This document shows, piece by piece, positions 16,543-25,700 of a stretch of 64,000 nt of DNA. Numbering within the stretch: the first letter of the stretch is position 1; every line of letters starts with the position of its first letter. Below the pieces are notes generated by a model. That model ran no database searches, had not been told where the DNA came from, and saw nothing but the letters and a program-made list of their open reading frames with translations. The stretch spans positions 9,222-73,221 of the forward strand of contig DATJLS010000038.1 of assembly GCA_035509315.1 (NCBI GenBank), read 5' to 3'. The position numbers were made by a program, and so were the translations under genes. Origin of the DNA: JAKAWQ01 sp035509315 (GTDB taxonomy: Bacteria; Pseudomonadota; Alphaproteobacteria; Acetobacterales; Acetobacteraceae).

Positions 16543-17697
16543 ATGATCCTCCCCTTTCGCCTCGCCGCCACGGCCGGCGCCGCGCGCGCCGGCGTGCTCG
16601 AAACCGCCCACGGCCCCGTCCATACGCCCGCCTTCATGCCGGTCGGCACCCAGGCCACCGTCAAGGGCATGACGGCCTCCTCCGTTCGCGCCATCGGCGC
16701 CGAGATGGTGCTCGCCAACGCCTATCACCTCATGCTCCGCCCTGGCGCCGAGCGCATCGCCGCGCTCGGCGGCCTGCATCGCTTCATGGATTGGCCCGGC
16801 CCCATTCTCACCGATTCCGGCGGGTTCCAGGTGATGTCCCTCGGCGCCTTGCGGAAAATCTCTGAAGAGGGCGTCGTCTTCCGCTCGCATATCGACGGCG
16901 CCCGCATCCATCTCACGCCCGAGCGTGCCGTCCGCGTCCAGCACTTGCTCGATTCCACCATCACCATGGTGCTCGATGAATGCACCGAGTTCCCGGCGAC
17001 ACTTCCCGCCGCCCGCCGCTCGATGGAGCTTTCCATGCGCTGGGCCGCCCGCTCGAAGGCGGCCTACGAGCCTCGTCCCGGCTACGGGCTCTTCGGCATC
17101 GTCCAGGGCAGCACCTATCCCGAGCTCCGCCTGCAATCGGCAGCCTCCCTCACCGCCCTCGGGTTCGACGGATATGCGATCGGCGGCCTCGCGGTCGGTG
17201 AAGGTCAGGCCAGCATGCTCGCAACGCTCGATGCCACCCTGCCTGCCCTTCCTTCCGACCGCCCCCGCTATCTCATGGGCGTCGGCACGCCACAGGATCT
17301 CCTCGAAGCCGTCGCGCGCGGCGTCGACCTCTTCGATTGTGTCATCCCCACACGCGCCGGCCGCACCGGCCGCGCCTTCACCTCCGCCGGCATTCTCAAT
17401 CTTCGCAATGCCCGTTTCGCCGCCGATCCCGCCCCGCTCGATCCCGCCTGTGACTGTCCCACCTGTGGCCGCCATGCCCGCGCCTATCTCCACCATCTCT
17501 TCAAGGCCGGCGAGATGCTCGGTCCAATGATGCTCACCTGGCACAATCTGCACTATTATCAGGCCCTGATGCGGAGCTTCCGCGCGGCCATTCTCAGTGG
17601 CGATCTCGCCGCCAGCGAAGCTTCGCTGCGTGCGGCGTGGGCGCGCGGAGATCCCGGCCCGCACCGGAAGGACGATCGCGGGGAAGAGCGAACGTGA
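16543..17697 (+). CDS. tgt: queuine/preQ1 tRNA-ribosyltransferase Tgt
   Basis: Tgt swaps guanine-34 of GUN-anticodon tRNAs for preQ1. The 384-residue protein has 'ILTDSGGFQVMS' (general-base Asp), 'GIVQGS', 'YAIGGLAVGE' and 'FDCVIPTRAGRTG' with the nucleophilic Asp near residue 265. The zinc site is 'CDCPTCGRHARAYLHHLF' near residues 304-320 plus the downstream His in 'MLTWHNLHYY'. The ATG at 16543 begins the protein where relatives begin ('FRLAATAGAARAGVLET'); the frame is open upstream but unlike the family. Its stop is fused to the queF start (TGATG). Confidence 0.96.
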   Translation: MILPFRLAATAGAARAGVLETAHGPVHTPAFMPVGTQATVKGMTASSVRAIGAEMVLANAYHLMLRPGAERIAALGGLHRFMDWPGPILTDSGGFQVMSLGALRKISEEGVVFRSHIDGARIHLTPERAVRVQHLLDSTITMVLDECTEFPATLPAARRSMELSMRWAARSKAAYEPRPGYGLFGIVQGSTYPELRLQSAASLTALGFDGYAIGGLAVGEGQASMLATLDATLPALPSDRPRYLMGVGTPQDLLEAVARGVDLFDCVIPTRAGRTGRAFTSAGILNLRNARFAADPAPLDPACDCPTCGRHARAYLHHLFKAGEMLGPMMLTWHNLHYYQALMRSFRAAILSGDLAASEASLRAAWARGDPGPHRKDDRGEERT

Positions 17698-18146
17698 TGA
17701 ACGAACCCACCCTGCTCGGCCGGCAAGCGAGGCTTCCTCCAAACCCGGATGAAGCCGTGCTCGAGCGTGTGCCCAACCCGGATGAAGGGGCCGCCTACGT
17801 CGTCCGCTTCACTTGTCCGGAATTCACCGCCCTCTGCCCGATCACCGGGCAGCCCGATTTCGCCCATATCGTCATCGATTATGTGCCTGGCTCATGGCTG
17901 CTCGAGAGCAAGTCGTTGAAACTGTTCCTTGGAAGCTTCCGCAACCATGGTGCCTTCCATGAGGCCTGCACGATGGAAATCGCGCGCCGCGTCGTTGCCG
18001 CCGTCGCGCCGCGCTGGCTCCGCATCGGCGGCTACTGGTATCCGCGCGGCGGCATCCCGATCGATGTCTTCTGGCAAACCGGGGAGCCGCCGGCCGGGCT
18101 TTTCCTGCCCTCCCAGGCGGTCGCGCCCTACCGTGGCCGCGGGTAG
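17697..18146 (+). CDS. queF: NADPH-dependent 7-cyano-7-deazaguanine reductase QueF
   Basis: QueF reduces the nitrile of preQ0 to the aminomethyl group of preQ1 with two NADPH. The 149-residue length marks it as the short, unimodular type. The active-site sequence 'FTCPEFTALCPITGQPDFA' holds the nucleophilic Cys and the Asp, and 'ESKSLKLFLGSFRNHGAFHE' binds NADPH and substrate. It is translationally coupled to tgt (shared TGATG, with GGGGAAGAG upstream) and overlaps queG by 14 bp, so tgt-queF-queG form one unit. Confidence 0.95.
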   Translation: MNEPTLLGRQARLPPNPDEAVLERVPNPDEGAAYVVRFTCPEFTALCPITGQPDFAHIVIDYVPGSWLLESKSLKLFLGSFRNHGAFHEACTMEIARRVVAAVAPRWLRIGGYWYPRGGIPIDVFWQTGEPPAGLFLPSQAVAPYRGRG

Positions 18147-19173
18147 CGAAGAGCTCATCCGCGCCCGCGCCCGCGCCCTCGGCTTCGATGCCGTCGGTTT
18201 CGCTGCCCCCGTGCTTGCCCCGCGGCAGCGCGCCGCGCTGAGGGACTTTCTCGCCGCCGGCAGCCACGGCGAGATGGATTGGCTCGCCCGCCGCGAGCCC
18301 GAGCGGGCAGACCCCCGAACGCTCTGGCCCGAGGTGCGGAGCGTCATCGCCGTCGGCTTCTCCTATGCCCCGAAGGAGGATCCGCTTGCCGCGCTCGCTC
18401 AGGCAGACCGCGGCGCGATCTCCGTTTACGCCCGCGGGCGGGATTATCACGAGATCCTGAAGGGTAGGCTCAAGCATCTTGCTGGCTTCATCGCCGCCCG
18501 CTTCGCCGCCTCCGTCAAGGTCTTCGTCGATACCGCGCCGGTGATGGAAAAACCGCTGGCCGAGCATGCCGGCCTCGGCTGGCAGGGCAAGCACACCAAC
18601 CTTGTCTCGCGCCGCCACGGCAGCTGGCTCTTCCTCGGCGAGATCTTCACCACGCTCGCTCTCACGCCCGATCCGCCGCACGCGAATCGCTGCGGCACCT
18701 GCCGCCGCTGCCTCGAATCCTGCCCGACCGATGCCTTCCCTGCCCCCTACAGGCTCGATGCGCGGCGCTGCATCTCCTATCTCACGATCGAGCATCGCGG
18801 CCCGATCCCGGAGGAATTTCGTCCGGCCATCGGCAACCGCATCTATGGCTGCGACGATTGCCTCGCCGTCTGTCCCTGGAACCGCTTTGCCGCCTCCGGC
18901 CGTGAGGCGAAGCTCGCCGCCCGGCCCGATCTCTCCGCACCCATGCTCGCCGAGCTTGCGGCCCTCGATGATGCCGCCTTCCGCACCCGCTTCCCCGCCT
19001 CGCCCATCAAACGGATCGGCCGCAATCGGTTTGTCCGCAATGTCCTGATCGCCATCGGCAACTCGCGCGACAGAAGGCTCGCCCCATCCGCCGAGCCCCT
19101 GCGCGCCGATCCCGATCCCGTCGTCGCCGAGGCGGCAGGCTGGGCCGTCGCGCAGCTCGAAAGTACGACCTGA
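18133..19173 (+). CDS. queG: epoxyqueuosine reductase QueG
   Basis: QueG performs the last step of queuosine synthesis, reducing epoxyqueuosine on tRNA using cobalamin and two 4Fe-4S clusters. The 346-residue protein has 'ISVYARGRDYHEILKGRL' and 'VDTAPVMEKPLAEHAGLGWQGK' of the cobalamin domain, then the two ferredoxin motifs 'CGTCRRCLESCP' near residue 188 and 'CDDCLAVCPW' near residue 240. I place the start at GTG 18133, which overlaps queF by 14 bp and gives 'VAAGSEELIRARARALGFDAVGFA', matching family N-termini; no ATG is close. The stop overlaps the start of the ribbon-helix-helix gene. Confidence 0.94.
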   Translation: MAAGSEELIRARARALGFDAVGFAAPVLAPRQRAALRDFLAAGSHGEMDWLARREPERADPRTLWPEVRSVIAVGFSYAPKEDPLAALAQADRGAISVYARGRDYHEILKGRLKHLAGFIAARFAASVKVFVDTAPVMEKPLAEHAGLGWQGKHTNLVSRRHGSWLFLGEIFTTLALTPDPPHANRCGTCRRCLESCPTDAFPAPYRLDARRCISYLTIEHRGPIPEEFRPAIGNRIYGCDDCLAVCPWNRFAASGREAKLAARPDLSAPMLAELAALDDAAFRTRFPASPIKRIGRNRFVRNVLIAIGNSRDRRLAPSAEPLRADPDPVVAEAAGWAVAQLESTT

Positions 19174-19394
19174 TGCTCGAGAAGCGCAGCTTCACCCTCT
19201 CCGGGCATCGCACCAGCGTGGCGCTGGAGCCCGAATTCTGGGCAGCTCTCGCCGCCCTCGCAGCGCTGCGAGGGCGGTCCCTATCCGCCCTTGTCTCCGA
19301 GACCGATGCTGCCCGCCCGCCCAAGCGCTCCCTCGCTTCGGCATTGCGTGTCCGGGCCCTGCGCGAACGCTCGGATTCGCCGGAGGCGGGTTAA
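19173..19394 (+). CDS. ribbon-helix-helix (RHH_4-type) protein
   Basis: A 73-residue protein whose residues 5-62 match the RHH_4 family: 'RSFTLSGHRTSVALEPEFWAALAALA' followed by 'LSALVSETD' and 'SLASALRVRAL'. Ribbon-helix-helix proteins usually bind DNA as dimers, but this subgroup has no known targets. Its ATG overlaps the queG stop, so it is cotranscribed with tgt-queF-queG and could in principle regulate that unit; this is inference from position only. Confidence 0.75.
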   Translation: MLEKRSFTLSGHRTSVALEPEFWAALAALAALRGRSLSALVSETDAARPPKRSLASALRVRALRERSDSPEAG

Positions 19395-19443
19395 CCCTTC
19401 GCCAACGGATGAGCTGCCAGCAGGCCACTGAAAACAAAGAGCG

Positions 19444-19486
19444 AGTGTCCCGACGCATGATGACGATATTCCCGAGTCGGGACACT
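19444..19486. repeat. perfect 11-bp inverted repeat
   Basis: AGTGTCCCGAC (19444-19454) and its exact reverse complement GTCGGGACACT (19476-19486) flank a 21-nt AT-richer spacer. It lies 49 bp after the RHH gene and 32 bp before a possible small gene. There is no T-run, so a regulator-binding site or a remnant of joined transposon ends are both more likely than a terminator. Confidence 0.7.
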
Positions 19487-19518
19487 AGATATTGCGAGCA
19501 ATCTCGGCGGAAGTGCCC

Positions 19519-19695
19519 ATGCCTCTTCCCGTGACGGTAGAGCTTTGCCCCAGCTTCAGCCCGCTCGTGCTGATCGACCGGTTGATCACGTTGGCCGAAC
19601 AGGCGGATCGCGCTGGCATGAACGGAGCCGCCGGCTGCCTGGTGCGGCTTGCCTTTGCGGTCGGAGAAGGGCCGCCGACACCGTCCAATTCCTGA
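19519..19695 (+). CDS. possible small protein of unknown function
   Basis: An open frame of 58 residues with normal codon use for this genome. It starts at ATG 19519 after GGCGGAAG. The predicted peptide begins with a beta-like 'MPLPVTVELCPSFSPL' and continues with an amphipathic helix 'IDRLITLAEQADRAG'. No family is recognised. It stands alone between an inverted repeat and the convergent AsmA gene. It may be a conserved small protein or a chance frame. Confidence 0.4.
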   Translation: MPLPVTVELCPSFSPLVLIDRLITLAEQADRAGMNGAAGCLVRLAFAVGEGPPTPSNS

Positions 19696-19745
19696 GACGG
19701 ACTTTTGAACGGCCTCCGGTACGCCCACATCGCCCGTTTTTTCCA

Positions 19746-22736
19746 CTAATGTCCCGCCTTGCCTCGATTTTTTTTCGCGAGCCAATCGAGAGCGTCGGTC
19801 ATCTCGATCAGCCTTTGCGGCGCGGAAATCGATCCCGCGAGTCGCAGGATGATCTCCGGCGATCCCGCCGGCAGCGATGCAAGCGCAAGGCGCAGATCCT
19901 CGGTCCCGTCCGGCAGATCGACATTCCCGCTCGCCCGGATCGTCCCGTCATCACCACTCAACACGGCCTTATCGAGCGTGAACCGGCCGGCAGCCCCTTT
20001 CGCCTCAACCGCAATCCGGCGGAACGTACTCGTGCCGCCCCCCAACGCCTTGCCGAACGCGGGCCCCGCGTCCACCCCGTGGCCCGCCATCACCGCTCGC
20101 ACACTGGCGAGATTGAAGCCCGTGACCGTGCCGTCCTCTCCTGTGAGCTCCGCGCGCCCGCTCAAGGTCGCAAGCAGCGCCGCAGGGCCATAGCCCTCGC
20201 CGGTGAAGCCGAGCTTTCCCGAAATCGTTCCGGAAGAGAGATCGAGCGGCATGTGAAACACCCCCCCGGCAAGACGAACATCGCCGAATGCCGCCCCAAG
20301 CCGGAAGCGCGGCACCTCGGCCTTGGCGTCGACGCCGAGGACCGCGGTCAGGGTGCCTCCGCCGGGCGGATTTCCGGTCACTTCGAGCGAAAGCGCCCCA
20401 TCCCCGGCGCTCACCCTGCCCTCAGCATTGCCGAGCAGCGGACGCAAGCCGCCCAGCACCTTCCCTGCTGCAAAGCGGACATTGCCGCGCCATCCCGTAA
20501 GAAGCGCCAAGGGCAGCAGCTGCCGCCCGTTCGGCGCCGGCACGGGCACAGGCAGCGCGCTTGCCCGGATCGTGCCGGAGATCGCCGGTCCATTCGGCTC
20601 AATGACGAGATGAAGACTGCCATTCGCGGCCAGTGAGCCGGCGATCAGGCGAAAATTCTCGATCGTCCAGGCCTGCGTGCTGCCCGTCACCTGACCGATC
20701 AGGGAAAACGAGCCCGGGCCCAGCCACGGTGTCGGGTCCGGCAGGCCAGTCGCGGCTATCAGCTCGGCGGCACCGGGATGGCGCAGCGTCACCGGCCCCT
20801 GCCAATCGCCGCTTTGCAGATTGACGACCGGGTCTGCCGTCACCCGCAGGTCACCAAGCGTGGCATCGATGGAGAGATGGAGTGCGTTCGGCGCTCCTGC
20901 GGCCGTCGCATTCAGGGAAATCGGCGCCCGCCAGTGTTTGAGCGCCGTTTCGAACGGCATGGGGAGCAGCGCCGCCACCGCTTCCGTGCCCGGCGCAGTC
21001 AGCGCGAGCTGTCCCGCAGTCACCACGCCGCGAGTGCCGAGCGCGCCGGACGCAATGGCATGCATCCCGTCAATGGCGGTGTCCAGCCGCCGCAGGATCA
21101 CCTCTCCCCCTTCCGCCGCGGCATCGAGGCTGAGGTTGCTGAGCGTCGTCTCTCCCAGCGTCGCTTGTCCGGCGGAAAGCCGAAGCTCTACCGCCATCCC
21201 GGCAAAGAGGTGGGGGACCGCGGCGAGCGGCTGCGCTTCATCCCGCCACCAGGTTAGCCACGGCCCCAGGTCCAGCCGGTCGAGCGTGAGCCCGGCGCTG
21301 ATCGCAGGCGTGCCGCCGAGCCCGAGAGTGAGACCGCCACCGACATGGCTCTGATCGAAGGTGCCGGCGATGCCCTCAAGCGCGATCCGACTCGAGTCGA
21401 TCGTCACCCGGGCGCTGAGATTGGCCGCCCGCAGCAGGCGCGGGGCGAGGCGCGGCACCACGCCCGGTGCCGCGGCGTCCAGCCAGTGCGCCGTCGTATC
21501 GAGCGACGGGGCGAGCAGATGCGCGGTCCCCATGAACTGCCACCCGCCGCCATGGCTTTGCGCAGTATTGCCGCTTTGCGCGTTGCCTGAGGCGGGGCCT
21601 TGGGCGGGAGTGAGCTGCCCTTCGGCCGCGAAACGGGCTCCGCCGGGCAGCACTGCCTGGAAGGCACCAATGCGCGCGCCTTCGGGTGCGAAAACCGCAG
21701 CCAGCCGCACGTCTTGCAGCAACCCGCGTGCCAGTGTCGCGCGCGAAGCGTCAAGCGTGAGCCCGATCGGCAGGCGGCTCTCTCCTCCTGTGCGCAGTAC
21801 CGTGAGCCAGGGATCGAGCGGGACCGCGTCCACTGCCGAAAGCGCGAGATTGAGCCTGAGGCCAGGCGCGAGCGCGAGCACCCCGCTGCCGAGGGCTGAC
21901 GCCCCTCCGAGCCTCAGTGCAAGATCCGTGAGACGCACGGCCTCCGCACCGGTCAGGATCGTGCCGTCGGCATGGAAGGGCAGAGGGGGTGCTTCCATCA
22001 GCCGCGCGAGGTCTGGTCCTTCGACCACGATATGCCCGCGGATCCGCCCGTCCGGTTGCAGCACGCCCACCAGCCTCGCAGCGATACCCACCGCCGCGCC
22101 GGCGCCGCCCAGGTTCGCTTCGATCGGGGCATTGCCGTCCTGCTCCGGATCGCCGAGCCGCAAAGAGAGCTGCCAGAGGCTCGAGCCCATCGCGGCGCTG
22201 CCAGAAAGCACCAGCGCCTCGCTGCCCCGGCCGGCGGTCAGGGTCGCGTTCACATGCGTGAGCGTGAGGCCCCCGGCCTCGATCGCCCCGTCCTCGATGC
22301 GTGCGGAAAGGGCGGCAAGCCAGGGCGGCGTGGCAAAAGGCAGGCCAAGGCGCGGCGGCCAGGGCAGGTGCAGATTAGGCTGGCGCAGCGTGAGTTCGCT
22401 TGCGTCTACCCGCCCGGAGAGAAGCGGCACCAGGGCGACGCGAAGGCGAAGCTCGGCGACCAGGATGCGTGTCCCGTCCTCTCCGCCGTCGACGCGCACC
22501 CGCGAGGCGGTCAACATCGGCTCCGGCAGGATCGAGAGCGAGACGGGGCCGGCGATCGTCACCGGCCGGCCGAGCGCGTCACCCGCCAAAAGCTCGAGCG
22601 TGCCGCGATAGCGGTTCCAGTCGAGCACCGAGGGCAGCACAGCCACCGCGGCGACCATGAGGACAATCACCGTCGCCGCGGCCAGAAGCAGGATGCGCCC
22701 CAATCGCACTGTCTCAGGCCTTGCCTGGAGCGCCAT
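19746..22736 (-). CDS. large AsmA-family protein
   Basis: A 996-residue protein anchored by one N-terminal transmembrane helix (about residues 14-36), with the rest in the periplasm. 'VLDWNRYRGTLELLAGDALGRPVTIAGPVSLSILPEPMLTASRV' near residues 37-80 is the classical AsmA N-terminal domain. The long middle is beta-rich and repetitive, as in bridge-like lipid-transfer proteins, and the AsmA_2 region with 'DLSSGTISGKLGFTGEGY' and 'LTGEDGTVTGFNLASV' closes it. AsmA-like proteins are linked to phospholipid transport and outer-membrane assembly. The start at ATG 22736 lies 23 bp inside the end of the hydantoinase gene on the same strand, so they are probably cotranscribed. Confidence 0.9.
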   Translation of the reverse strand: MALQARPETVRLGRILLLAAATVIVLMVAAVAVLPSVLDWNRYRGTLELLAGDALGRPVTIAGPVSLSILPEPMLTASRVRVDGGEDGTRILVAELRLRVALVPLLSGRVDASELTLRQPNLHLPWPPRLGLPFATPPWLAALSARIEDGAIEAGGLTLTHVNATLTAGRGSEALVLSGSAAMGSSLWQLSLRLGDPEQDGNAPIEANLGGAGAAVGIAARLVGVLQPDGRIRGHIVVEGPDLARLMEAPPLPFHADGTILTGAEAVRLTDLALRLGGASALGSGVLALAPGLRLNLALSAVDAVPLDPWLTVLRTGGESRLPIGLTLDASRATLARGLLQDVRLAAVFAPEGARIGAFQAVLPGGARFAAEGQLTPAQGPASGNAQSGNTAQSHGGGWQFMGTAHLLAPSLDTTAHWLDAAAPGVVPRLAPRLLRAANLSARVTIDSSRIALEGIAGTFDQSHVGGGLTLGLGGTPAISAGLTLDRLDLGPWLTWWRDEAQPLAAVPHLFAGMAVELRLSAGQATLGETTLSNLSLDAAAEGGEVILRRLDTAIDGMHAIASGALGTRGVVTAGQLALTAPGTEAVAALLPMPFETALKHWRAPISLNATAAGAPNALHLSIDATLGDLRVTADPVVNLQSGDWQGPVTLRHPGAAELIAATGLPDPTPWLGPGSFSLIGQVTGSTQAWTIENFRLIAGSLAANGSLHLVIEPNGPAISGTIRASALPVPVPAPNGRQLLPLALLTGWRGNVRFAAGKVLGGLRPLLGNAEGRVSAGDGALSLEVTGNPPGGGTLTAVLGVDAKAEVPRFRLGAAFGDVRLAGGVFHMPLDLSSGTISGKLGFTGEGYGPAALLATLSGRAELTGEDGTVTGFNLASVRAVMAGHGVDAGPAFGKALGGGTSTFRRIAVEAKGAAGRFTLDKAVLSGDDGTIRASGNVDLPDGTEDLRLALASLPAGSPEIILRLAGSISAPQRLIEMTDALDWLAKKNRGKAGH

Positions 22737-25700
22737 GGCCGCCGCCCCAACCACTCCCCCAGCCACCTCCCCCGGGCGTCTCGATCACGAAGGCATCGCC
22801 CGCCGCGAGCTCGACCGAATCGGTGCCGGAAAGCGGGGTGACCCGGCCATCCGTCCGCTCGACCCATTGCCGCCCTGGCGCGCCATCCGTGCCGCCCGCG
22901 AGCCCGAAGGGTGGCACCTCCCGGCGCGAGGCGACGATCACGGCGGTCATCGGCGCGAGGAAGCGGAGCTTGCGGATCGCCCCGTCGCCGCCGCGGTGCC
23001 GACCCGCGCCGCCCGAGCCGCCCGAGCCGCGGCGAATCGCAAAGCGCTCCAGTCGCACCGGGTAGTTGAGCTCGAGAATCTCGGGGTCGGTCATCCGCGT
23101 GTTCGTCATGTGGGTCTGCACCGCGGAGGTACCGTCGAAGCCCGGGCCAGCGCCGGTGCCGCCGCAGATCGTCTCGTAGTACTGGTGTGTTGCGTCGCCG
23201 AAAAGGAAGTTGTTCATCGTCGCCTGGCTGCAGGCGATCGCGCCGAGCGCCCCGAACAGCGCATTGCACACCGCCTGGGAGACCTCCGTATTGCCGGCCA
23301 CCACCGCATGGCCCGGCGACGGCGAAAGGAAGGTCCGCGGCGGAATGACGAGGCGGATCGGCTTGAGGCAGCCATCGTTCAAGGGAATGTCCTCGCCGAC
23401 CAGGGTGCGGAACACATAGAGCACCGCTGCCCGGGTGACCGCGGCGGGGGCGTTGAAATTGTCGTCCCGTTCGGGCCCCGTGCCGGAAAAATCCACCACC
23501 GCGCTCCGGCTCTCGCGATCGACGCGGACCGTGACGAGGAGCGGGGATCCGTCATCCATCCGGTATTCGAAGCACCCATCGCCGATTCGCGTGATCACCC
23601 GGCGCACGCTCTCCTCGGCATTGTCCATCACGTGGCGCATATAGGCCTGTACGGTCTCCCATCCTTGCTCGGCGATGACCCGGAGCAGTTCTTGCGCGGC
23701 CTTCTCGTTGGCCGCGATTTGCGCCTTGATATCGGCGACATTCACATCAGGGCTCCGCGCCGGATGGCGGGCGGCGCCGAGCAAGGCGCGGAATTCGGCC
23801 TCGCGGATTCGCCCTTCCGTCACCAGGAGAAAATCATCGATCACAACCCCCTCCTCCTCAAGGGTGCGCGAATGCGGCGGGGTCGATCCCGGCGTGATCC
23901 CGCCGATATCGGCGTGATGGGCGCGCGCGCCGACGAAGAACCGGATTTCTTTTCCCTCTTCGTCGAAGACCGGTGTGATCACGGTGACGTCGGGTAGGTG
24001 TGTGCCTCCGTTATAGGGATTGTTCAGCGCAATCACGTCACCGGGACGGAGGCTGTTCCCCCGCCGTGCGAGCACGGTCTTCACGCTCTCGCCCATCGCG
24101 CCGAGATGCACCGGCACATGCGGGGCATTGGCGACAAGATTCCCTTCGCCGTCGAACACCGCGCAGGAGAAATCGAGCCGCTCCTTGATGTTTACCGAGA
24201 GCGAGGTGTTCTGCAGCACCGCTCCGGCCTGTTCGGCCACATTGATGAAGAGGTTGTTGAAGAGCTCGAGCAGCACCGGGTCCGGCCGTGTCGGATCCTG
24301 CGCCGTTCGCCCGTGGCGCGGCGCGATCCGGCGCAGCACGAGCGCGCCCGTGCCGGTGATCTCCGCCTGCCAGCCGGGGAGCACCGCCGTGGTCGCGTTC
24401 TCTTCCGCGATCAGCGCCGGCCCCGCAATCTTGTCGTCCGCAAGCAGGCCGCTCCGCGCAAACACCGGCGTCTCGTGCCACGCGCCGTCACTCCACATCT
24501 TCACCCGGTCGATCGGCTCGGCTGCGCCCGCCTCACGCCGCGCAAGCTTCGCCTCCGCCACCGCTTCGCCCCCGGCGCGTGCTTCCATCGCGACCAAGGC
24601 GGCAATCAAAGGCCGCTCCGGCGTTGCAAAGCCGAAGCGCGCGCGATGCAGCCGGGTGAAGGTCTCGACCATCTCGGCATAAGCGCCGAGCGGCACGGGG
24701 ATCGGTGCGTCGGTCCCCGCATAGCGAAGATGCACCAGCGCCTCCGTCGCAATCGATCCGGCTTCTGCTCCCTGTTCGATGAGCGAAGCGCGCGCCTCCT
24801 TCGCCAGTCGCGCGGCAAGCTCGGCAAGCCTCGTCGGCGCCTCCTCGCTGAAGGGGATCTCCACCGCCTGCTCGCGAAGCTGCGTCTGCGGCGCGAGCCC
24901 CATGCCATAGGCCGAAAGCACGCCGGCGAGCGGATGCAGCGTCACCGTCTCCATCGCCAGTGCATCGGCGACCGCGCAGGCATGCTGCCCGCCCGCGCCT
25001 CCGAAGCAGACGAGCGTGAAGCGCCTCGCATCCTGCCCCTTGGCAACCGAGATTTCCTTGATCGCGTTCGCCATGTTGGCAACCGCGATTTCCACGAACC
25101 CGGCTGCCAGCGCGGCCGGCTCGCGCGGCGCCTCGCCAAGGCTCTTCGCCATCTCGGTGGCGAGAGCGGCAAACCGCTTGGAGACCAACTCGGCGTCGAT
25201 CCTCTCGTCTCCCCCCGGTCCGAAGATCGCCGGGAAATGTGTCGGTTGGATCCGTCCAAGACAGACATTCGCATCCGTCACCGTGAGCGGCCCGCCTTTG
25301 CGGTACGAAGCCGGACCCGGATCGGCGCCCGCGGATTCCGGTCCGACACGCAGCCGCGCGCCATCGAAACCCAGGATCGAGCCGCCGCCAGCCGCCACCG
25401 TATTGATGGCAAGCATGGGGGCCGCGATCCTCACCCCCGCGATCACCCGCTCGAAGGTTCGCTCGAAGCTCCCGGCATAGAGGGCGACATCGGTCGAGGT
25501 GCCACCCATATCGAAGGTGATCACCCGGTCGAACCCGGCCATGGTGGCGGTCCGCACCGCGCCGACGATGCCCGCGGCCGGTCCGGAGAGCACGGCATCC
25601 TTGCCGTGGAATGCCTCGGCCGCTGCGAGCCCGCCGTTCGACTGCATGAAATAGAGTTTCGTTCCCTGAAGCTCTCCCGCCACCTCGGCCACATAGCGGC

